A stretch of DNA of 27,401 nt from CAYWXV01 sp964462535 (GTDB taxonomy: Bacteria; Bacteroidota; Ignavibacteria; OLB7). The notes under the pieces are model-generated. The model did no database searches, was not told the origin of the DNA, and saw only the letters and a program-made list of their open reading frames with translations. A program made the translations under genes and the position numbers. The first letter of the stretch is position 1, and each line of letters begins with the position of its first letter. This document shows, in pieces, positions 22,628 to 27,401 of this stretch. The stretch is from contig CAYWXV010000034.1 in the NCBI GenBank assembly GCA_964462535.1, positions 1 through 27,401 of the forward strand. The letters are read 5' to 3'.

Positions 22628-24640
22628 TTATTGTCTGTTCGGTCCGCGCAGGCTCCGCAGCTGATCGAAGAACCCGAGCACCTCCAACACACGATCCTCC
22701 CCCTTCAACGGAAGACTTGGAATCGAGGAGGGGTCGTACCCCGGGTCGAATGTCAGCGCGTAGTCCACGTAGCGTAGGGCCAGGGTATCGTTCCCATGCT
22801 CCCGCTCATACTGTGCTCGGGCGAAGAGCATATTCGCATAGATCTCGTGCGTCTTCGCCGAGTAGTAATCGACATGACCCGGCAGCGGATGGAATGTGTA
22901 CCGCGGAAACTCGGCAGGGAGATACGTGGTTGAGTCTACCTGCAGTCGGAATGCGAGCCCTTGCGGCGTCCTCTTGTAGCTCCTGGCCGCCTCCATCGGA
23001 AAATCGAGCGTCACGAAGGCCGGACGTTGCGCGATGTGCCGATCAATCATCGCATCCATCAACCCGTAGTAGGCAGCGTCAATCTCCGCTCCATCATACG
23101 GAAGATCGTGCTCGAACTTGTAGAGCTGCTTCCGGAGCGCCTCCATCTCCTTCCTGACCGGCCCGATGAATTCCGGATGGTTGCTCTCCAACTGATCCAG
23201 GTACCATGATCGCCGCATCAACTCCTGGTCAATCACCAGCACATCTGGCCGCACGTTCTCGACCTTCTGGAGATAGAAACTCCCGGCGACCCAGAAATCC
23301 CAAAGGCTCGAGAAGATCATTGCGTTTCTTGGAAGCTCATTCAGCGTGTTCCGCGTCATGTCCTCCACGTAGAAGTTTTTGCTCTCGTCGCTCGATGAAT
23401 AATTGAAGAAGAGCGTCAGGGCCACAAGAGCGGCTGCAGCGCCCAATGCCCCCTGTCTTCCGAATCGCTCGTGAACCCATCGGAGCCCAAGCCCGCTCAA
23501 GAGTCCGATGCCGAGAATCGCGGTCATGTAGTAGGGCGCGATCTCCTGGATGTCGTAGCTCCCCGACCAGATGATGCAGGTGACGATGAAGACGATGAGC
23601 GTTGCGGCGAGTCGTCCATTCCTCGCTATCAGAAGCACAAGACCCCCAATCGCCAGCAGGAGACCGATGATCCCGACCTGCATCGGCAGACCGCCGAAGA
23701 AGAACGACGTTTGATCACCAAAGACCTCCCACTTGCCGAACCAGACCTGGTACTGCTTCCCCGAGATGTGTTTGATAAGCGCATCGAGTGTGGCAGGGTT
23801 TCCCCAGTTGAACCATGGGTGGGCCGAGGCTCGGATCGGGAGCCAGAGGTAGGGGAGGAGACCAACGAGGAACGCAGGTGCAAGTGCTATGAGACGCTTG
23901 AACCACCAGTTCGATTTCCCTTTCGGCGTCGCCGCGACATAGTAGAGGAGGAGTCCAGGCGCAAGGAGAACGGTCGTCAGGTGATTCGTGAACGAAAGGC
24001 CCACAAGAAAGGCAAAGAGATTTCCCTGCCGCGTCATCAGCTTCGCTTCGGTTTGCATTCCTGCATCAACAAAGCGAAGGAACGTCAGAACGATGAGTGG
24101 CAGAAGGAGAGCATGGAGTGAATAGACTTCGAAGCCGTTCCCCTGACCCCACCAGATTGCCGTGAAGGCGATCCCGAGTGCTCCTCCTCCCGCAAGAAGG
24201 GTTCGCGTCGGACCGTCGGGTTCGTTTGAAGGACCGGGTCCCTCTGCGGATTTCCCCTTGACACCCCCCTTCCCCTTCGCTCCCTTCGTCCGTCCCCCCC
24301 GCTTCACGCTTGCCGGCGCTGGAGCCAGACGTCCGAAAAGATTGTCGAGCAGAAGCGTGAGCGCGCCGGCGCTGGCGGCGGTCAGGATCGCCGACATGAT
24401 GTTGAGCGCCACGACATCCCTGAATGGGAGAATGATCGTGAAGAGATATCCCAGCAGCATCGACGTGGGATAGCCAGTCGGATGCGGAATGCCGAGCGTG
24501 CTGGCAGCCGCGAGCAGCTCCCCTTTGTCGATGAACCCGATTGTTCTGTTCATCGTGAGGAGATAGAAGGCGAGGGCTATTACCGACGCGCCGATCGCCA
24601 CGCGACCAATCGTAATAGGGGATCGAGACTCTTGTGACAT
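22628..24640 (-). CDS. DUF2723 multi-pass membrane protein (GT-C-like)
   Basis: A 670-residue membrane protein of the DUF2723 family, which resembles GT-C glycosyltransferases and is common in Bacteroidota. The first membrane helix (about 12-32) leads to the signature DKGELLAAASTLGIPHPTGY (about 38-57), with the Asp/Glu and His/Pro/Gly residues expected near a GT-C active site. About ten further hydrophobic helices follow to residue about 420. The soluble C-terminal part (about 430-670) has SSLWDFWVAGSFYLQKV and RPDVLVIDQELMRRSWYLDQ. A Lys/Gly-rich loop (about 130-160; GGRTKGAKGKGGVKGKSAEG) is an unusual low-complexity insertion. The ATG at 24640 is preferred to the open frame up to 24721, which crosses the hmgA terminator. 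Human and Porphyromonas relatives act in O-mannosylation, but the role here is inferred. Confidence 0.88.
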   Translation of the reverse strand: MSQESRSPITIGRVAIGASVIALAFYLLTMNRTIGFIDKGELLAAASTLGIPHPTGYPTSMLLGYLFTIILPFRDVVALNIMSAILTAASAGALTLLLDNLFGRLAPAPASVKRGGRTKGAKGKGGVKGKSAEGPGPSNEPDGPTRTLLAGGGALGIAFTAIWWGQGNGFEVYSLHALLLPLIVLTFLRFVDAGMQTEAKLMTRQGNLFAFLVGLSFTNHLTTVLLAPGLLLYYVAATPKGKSNWWFKRLIALAPAFLVGLLPYLWLPIRASAHPWFNWGNPATLDALIKHISGKQYQVWFGKWEVFGDQTSFFFGGLPMQVGIIGLLLAIGGLVLLIARNGRLAATLIVFIVTCIIWSGSYDIQEIAPYYMTAILGIGLLSGLGLRWVHERFGRQGALGAAAALVALTLFFNYSSSDESKNFYVEDMTRNTLNELPRNAMIFSSLWDFWVAGSFYLQKVENVRPDVLVIDQELMRRSWYLDQLESNHPEFIGPVRKEMEALRKQLYKFEHDLPYDGAEIDAAYYGLMDAMIDRHIAQRPAFVTLDFPMEAARSYKRTPQGLAFRLQVDSTTYLPAEFPRYTFHPLPGHVDYYSAKTHEIYANMLFARAQYEREHGNDTLALRYVDYALTFDPGYDPSSIPSLPLKGEDRVLEVLGFFDQLRSLRGPNRQ

Positions 24641-24685
24641 GGGGCGGAAGATACAAGGATGAGTGGTGAAGAAGGACACGCGAAA

Positions 24686-24713
24686 AGGGCCCGGCGTCTG
24701 CACGCCGAGCCCT
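24686..24713 (-). terminator. Rho-independent terminator after hmgA
   Basis: A 12 bp stem with one mismatch (agggcccggcgt with acgccgagccct) and a 4 nt loop is followed on the minus strand by TTTTCG. It lies 36 nt past the hmgA stop codon. Confidence 0.85.
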
Positions 24714-24749
24714 TCCATCATTGTGATTCTACCGGAACCGAGGAGTCGG

Positions 24750-26057
24750 TTATCCCTCGGCCCGCTCGAAGAAGTTTGCCTTCAAATCCTGCCAGCACAT
24801 GTAGTAGTCATCCTGCAGCAGGCGTGTCTCCATCGCATAGCGCGTTGGCCTGACAACAAAGCGTGTCTCGAACATGAAGGCAAGCGTGTTCTCGATCTTC
24901 GCTGGAGACAGGTCGGCGTGGGATGCCTTCTCGAATGTTGCAGCGTCGGGACCATGCCCCGACATACAGTTGTGAAGACTAGCTCCTCCGGGGAGGAAGC
25001 CCTCGGCCTTGGCATCGTACTCGCCGTAGATCAACCCCATGTACTCGTTCATGAAGTTGCGATGGTACCACGGTGGGCGGAATGTCTCCTCGGCAACCAT
25101 CCAACGCGGTGGGAAGATCACGAAGTCACAATTGGCTGTCCCTGGTAACTCCGACGGCGCGGTGAGGACGGTAAAGATTGAAGGATCGGAGTGATCGAAA
25201 CTGACGGTGTTTACCGTCTGGAAGGTGTTCAGATCGTACTTGTAGGGAACAAGGTTTCCGTGCCACGCAACAACGTCGAGCGGGGAATGGTTCATCTCCG
25301 CTCCCCAGAGGTTCCCCATGAATTTCGCGACAAGTTGGAAAGTCCCCTCGCGCTCGTCGTATGCCGCGGTTGGAGCAAGGAAGTCACGTGGATTTGCCAG
25401 CCCGTTGGCACCGATGGGGCCCAGGTCAGGAAGACGGAACGGGGTGCCGTGATTCTCACAGATGTAACCGCGCGCCTGATCGTCGATCAGCTCGATGCGA
25501 AATCGGACACCACGTGGAATCACCACGATTTCTGTCGGCGACGCATCGATCAGCCCATACTCCGTGTGGAAGCGGAGAGCACCCATCTGGGGTACGATCA
25601 GGAGTTCTCCATCGGCGTCGTAGAAGAACCGATCCTCCATGGTCCGGTTGGCCACGTAACTATGGATTGCCAACCCGGCATGCGTCGACGGATCGCCATT
25701 CCCCCCCATCGTGATAATTCCGTCGACGAAATCGGTCGGCTCGTCAGGAATAGGTGGCGGATTCCAGCGAAGTTGATTTGGGGTGGTCGGTACTTCGTTG
25801 AACGGGGCACTACGGAGCAGTTTGTTTTCAATCTGCTGGAACGGCTTGTGCATTACCGATGGACGAATCCGATAGAGCCAGCTCCTCTTGTTCTGTCCAC
25901 GTGGAGCAGTGAAGGGTGAGCCATTCACCTGTTCAGCATACAGCCCGTATGCGACACGCTGCGGTGAATTGCGCCCAACCGGCAACGCCCCGGGCAACGC
26001 CTCGCTGGCAAACTCATTGCCGAATCCCGATTGATATGTAGGAGTCGAGTGAGCCAT
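24750..26057 (-). CDS. hmgA: Homogentisate 1,2-dioxygenase
   Basis: A cytoplasmic non-haem iron dioxygenase that opens the ring of homogentisate to maleylacetoacetate in tyrosine/phenylalanine breakdown. The 435-residue length matches the family. The N-terminus YQSGFGNEFASEALPGALP is typical. The iron ligands align with human His335, Glu341 and His371 as His332 and Glu338 (WYHRNFMNEYMG) and His368 (LHNCMSGHGPD). The proposed catalytic base (human His292) is His289 in SFDHSDPSIF. The segment EMNHSPLDVVAWHGN is also conserved. The ATG at 26057 gives the full conserved N-terminus; no Shine-Dalgarno site is seen. It ends in its own terminator, and no other tyrosine-pathway gene (hppD, fahA, maiA) is in the window. 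Confidence 0.98.
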   Translation of the reverse strand: MAHSTPTYQSGFGNEFASEALPGALPVGRNSPQRVAYGLYAEQVNGSPFTAPRGQNKRSWLYRIRPSVMHKPFQQIENKLLRSAPFNEVPTTPNQLRWNPPPIPDEPTDFVDGIITMGGNGDPSTHAGLAIHSYVANRTMEDRFFYDADGELLIVPQMGALRFHTEYGLIDASPTEIVVIPRGVRFRIELIDDQARGYICENHGTPFRLPDLGPIGANGLANPRDFLAPTAAYDEREGTFQLVAKFMGNLWGAEMNHSPLDVVAWHGNLVPYKYDLNTFQTVNTVSFDHSDPSIFTVLTAPSELPGTANCDFVIFPPRWMVAEETFRPPWYHRNFMNEYMGLIYGEYDAKAEGFLPGGASLHNCMSGHGPDAATFEKASHADLSPAKIENTLAFMFETRFVVRPTRYAMETRLLQDDYYMCWQDLKANFFERAEG

Positions 26058-26220
26058 GACTTGTGTTGTTTGAGAGGGGGGAAATGACGGGGCAAGTTAT
26101 GATAATCGAGAGGAGTGGGGGCCAGTGAGCCGAAAGGGAACGTAACCGCGACACGTGCCTCCATCACCCCAGTTCGGGCGGGCGTGACAGGCCGAGGAAC
26201 GAGCGCGTTGTGTCATCCAT

Positions 26221-26697
26221 TCATACGTTCCTCCAGGGCCTGAACCGTGGTCTCCACCTTGGAACAGCAGCGGCATATTCCCTCCAGTCGTTCCCGAATT
26301 GCGCCTCCAACGTCGGCTCCTCCCCTTTCACCACGCGAATGTGAAATCCAATGACCAGAACGGCTGCGTACGTTAGCACCACCAGAGAGGACCACGCAAC
26401 CCCGATCCCAATGACGACGAGAATCACACCGACGTACATCGGGTTCCTCGTGTAGCGATAGAGTCCGGTGACCACGAGTTTCTGTGGCGCATCCCACGGC
26501 GCAAGGGTGCCTCCACCAGACACGAAGAAATCGCGTACGCACCAGAGAAGCACACCGGCGCCAACGATCATCAACGCCTCCCCAACTCCGTTCTCTCCCC
26601 TACTTCGCGGATCAATCGTCAGCAAGAGCCACGGAAGAAAGAACGCGACCACACCGGGTAGAATGAGAAACGCTGCGATTGCTCTGAGAACTCTCAT
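26221..26697 (-). CDS. ICMT/PEMT-like membrane methyltransferase
   Basis: A 158-residue membrane protein of the isoprenylcysteine carboxyl methyltransferase/phospholipid methyltransferase fold. Bacterial members are SAM-dependent methyltransferases, mostly of unknown substrate. Two hydrophobic segments (about 1-22 and 37-55) precede the signature GLYRYTRNPMYVGVILVVIG (about 79-98), where RNPMY is the family hallmark. A further helix pair (about 100-122) leads to EEPTLEAQFGNDWREYAAAV (about 126-145), matching the C-terminal SAM-binding region with conserved E and the Y in WREY, and then PRWRPR. The ATG at 26697 is preferred over the TTG at 26736 because it starts the hydrophobic segment. It lies 47 nt after the Cys-rich protein gene, so they may share a transcript. 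Confidence 0.9.
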   Translation of the reverse strand: MRVLRAIAAFLILPGVVAFFLPWLLLTIDPRSRGENGVGEALMIVGAGVLLWCVRDFFVSGGGTLAPWDAPQKLVVTGLYRYTRNPMYVGVILVVIGIGVAWSSLVVLTYAAVLVIGFHIRVVKGEEPTLEAQFGNDWREYAAAVPRWRPRFRPWRNV

Positions 26698-26744
26698 TGG
26701 GCGAGTGGTGAAGAGCTGATGAGATTGCCTGGGCAACCTGTTCG

Positions 26745-27155
26745 CTATGCAGTGTCCTGCCCCTCCGTCCGACGTGCCGCATCACGCTGCCACTGCAGGT
26801 ACCCGACTCCCCAGCTGCTCATACGCTCCTCCAGGACCCTTGTACAATCGCAATCGCAACATGCCCAGGGTTCCACTCCGTTCAGATCCCGGCATCGACT
26901 TCTGGCATGGGCGTTCTTGATGCGGAGAATCTCAAAGTATTCTTCCCAGTATGGCAGCTCTTCCTGAAGTGGCGTAGGACAGAAGCAGGTTTCGAGCCAG
27001 CAGATGGTTCCGTCATCCAGCCTGCGGGCGTGCTCCATGTCATGCAGGTACTCATCGCCGGCAACGGAGCCCCATCCCAGCCGGCGACTCTCGATTGCTC
27101 GAAGCAGCGCCTCCTGTTGCTCAGGTCTGATTCTGGCCTTTACGAGATATCGCAT
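26745..27155 (-). CDS. Conserved Cys-rich cytoplasmic protein of unknown function
   Basis: I recognise the general sequence type as a conserved bacterial hypothetical protein but know no function. The product has 136 residues and no signal or membrane segment. It starts MRYLVKARIRPEQQEALLRA, a ferredoxin-like or dabb-like beta-alpha start, then GSVAGDEYLHDMEHARRL and CWLETCFCPTPLQEE, a PYWEEYFEIL segment, and a C-terminal cysteine cluster, CRDLNGVEPWACCDCDC (about 88-104). The eight cysteines (52, 57, 59, 88, 99, 100, 102, 104) suggest metal or iron-sulfur binding, or a redox role; this is inference. The ATG at 27155 has no Shine-Dalgarno site. The methyltransferase gene follows 47 nt downstream. 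Confidence 0.8.
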   Translation of the reverse strand: MRYLVKARIRPEQQEALLRAIESRRLGWGSVAGDEYLHDMEHARRLDDGTICWLETCFCPTPLQEELPYWEEYFEILRIKNAHARSRCRDLNGVEPWACCDCDCTRVLEERMSSWGVGYLQWQRDAARRTEGQDTA

Positions 27156-27298
27156 GTGAAGAACCTAGTTCGTCGATACAATCGTCCCTTTATGGGGATA
27201 GCATGTGGATATGTTGAAAGAGCATCCCCAACCCGACTGAGCCAGGCCACTCCGAGCGCGCGGTCGTTGTGGACTGGTGAATGACGCGCAGATCATGA

Positions 27299-27372
27299 TG
27301 CAGTTCATATCGCGCGAGGTCAAGGCGCGCGACGACGAGCCCAACGGACCGATCGAGCGTATTTCAACAGCC
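27299..27372. repeat. Dispersed inverted-repeat element, copy 2 (shorter)
   Basis: A 74 bp relative of the element at 21083-21204. It shares tcgcgcgaggtcaaggcgcg at the left and ttcaacagcc at the right, but lacks about 45 bp of the interior. The right end reads directly into an 8 bp repeat. Confidence 0.65.
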
Positions 27373-27401
27373 GCCCAGCCGCCTAGCCGCCCAGCCGCCT
27401 A
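27369..27401. repeat. CCGCCCAG/CCGCCTAG tandem repeat at the window end
   Basis: Units ccgcccag and ccgcctag alternate as a 16 bp period for at least two turns and run off the window. The same motif (ccagccgcccag) is also at 7331-7342 and, on the minus strand, at 21966-21988. Confidence 0.75.

Overview
The window is one long run of same-direction genes. All 18 protein genes I can support read on the minus strand, so transcription runs from high to low coordinates. Several features point to the Bacteroidota/Chlorobiota (FCB) group: two proteins with C-terminal type IX secretion (T9SS) sorting domains, choice-of-anchor (HYDIN/ASPM-like) surface modules, a DUF1501/DUF1800 pair, a Bacteroidota-style M16 peptidase with a long insertion, and few Shine-Dalgarno sites. 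The GC-rich sequence and the short text-like repeats between genes would fit an uncultivated lineage such as Ca. Kapabacteria or Ignavibacteria, but that placement is inference. Two runs of exactly 100 N (1353-1452 and 19115-19214) look like scaffold joins, which suggests a draft or metagenome assembly.

Layout from high to low coordinates, in the order of transcription. 27155-26221 holds a conserved Cys-rich protein and an ICMT/PEMT-like membrane methyltransferase. 26057-24750 is hmgA (homogentisate 1,2-dioxygenase), ending in a good terminator. 24640-22050 is a DUF2723 membrane protein followed by ruvC. 21902-19383 holds a DedA membrane protein, a small secreted protein whose start codon is unclear, and a family 9 glycosyltransferase. 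19339-18256 holds a J-domain protein (cut by a gap) and thioredoxin, ending in a terminator. 18255-17697 is a gene-free 559 bp region with dyads. 17696-7361 is the main block: DUF1800, DUF1501 (Tat signal plus T9SS domain), a 1646-residue LamG/choice-of-anchor/T9SS surface protein, and a beta-barrel protein with two OmpA-like domains. The last three are tightly packed, and the final pair overlap by 1 nt. 7108-4961 holds a small exported helical protein and a repeat-rich lipoprotein, each with its own terminator. 4744-1784 is a two-unit M16 zinc peptidase. 1146-106 is mtnA, which starts at TTG directly beside a tandem array of palindromic 23 bp units.

Functionally the centre of the window is about the cell envelope. 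The DUF1800-DUF1501-surface protein-OmpA block reads as one surface-assembly unit: a Tat- and T9SS-routed enzyme-like protein, a very large T9SS-exported adhesin-like protein, and an outer-membrane/peptidoglycan anchor. The flanks are housekeeping or metabolic genes (methionine salvage, tyrosine catabolism, recombination, redox, chaperone).

The most unusual DNA-level features are the palindromic array at 1151-1521, a dispersed element with terminal inverted repeats at 21083-21204 and 27299-27372, and short degenerate repeats lying on or beside stop codons; in mtnA and the glycosyltransferase gene they encode the last residues. I saw no CRISPR array, tRNA, rRNA, transposase, phage gene or defence cassette.
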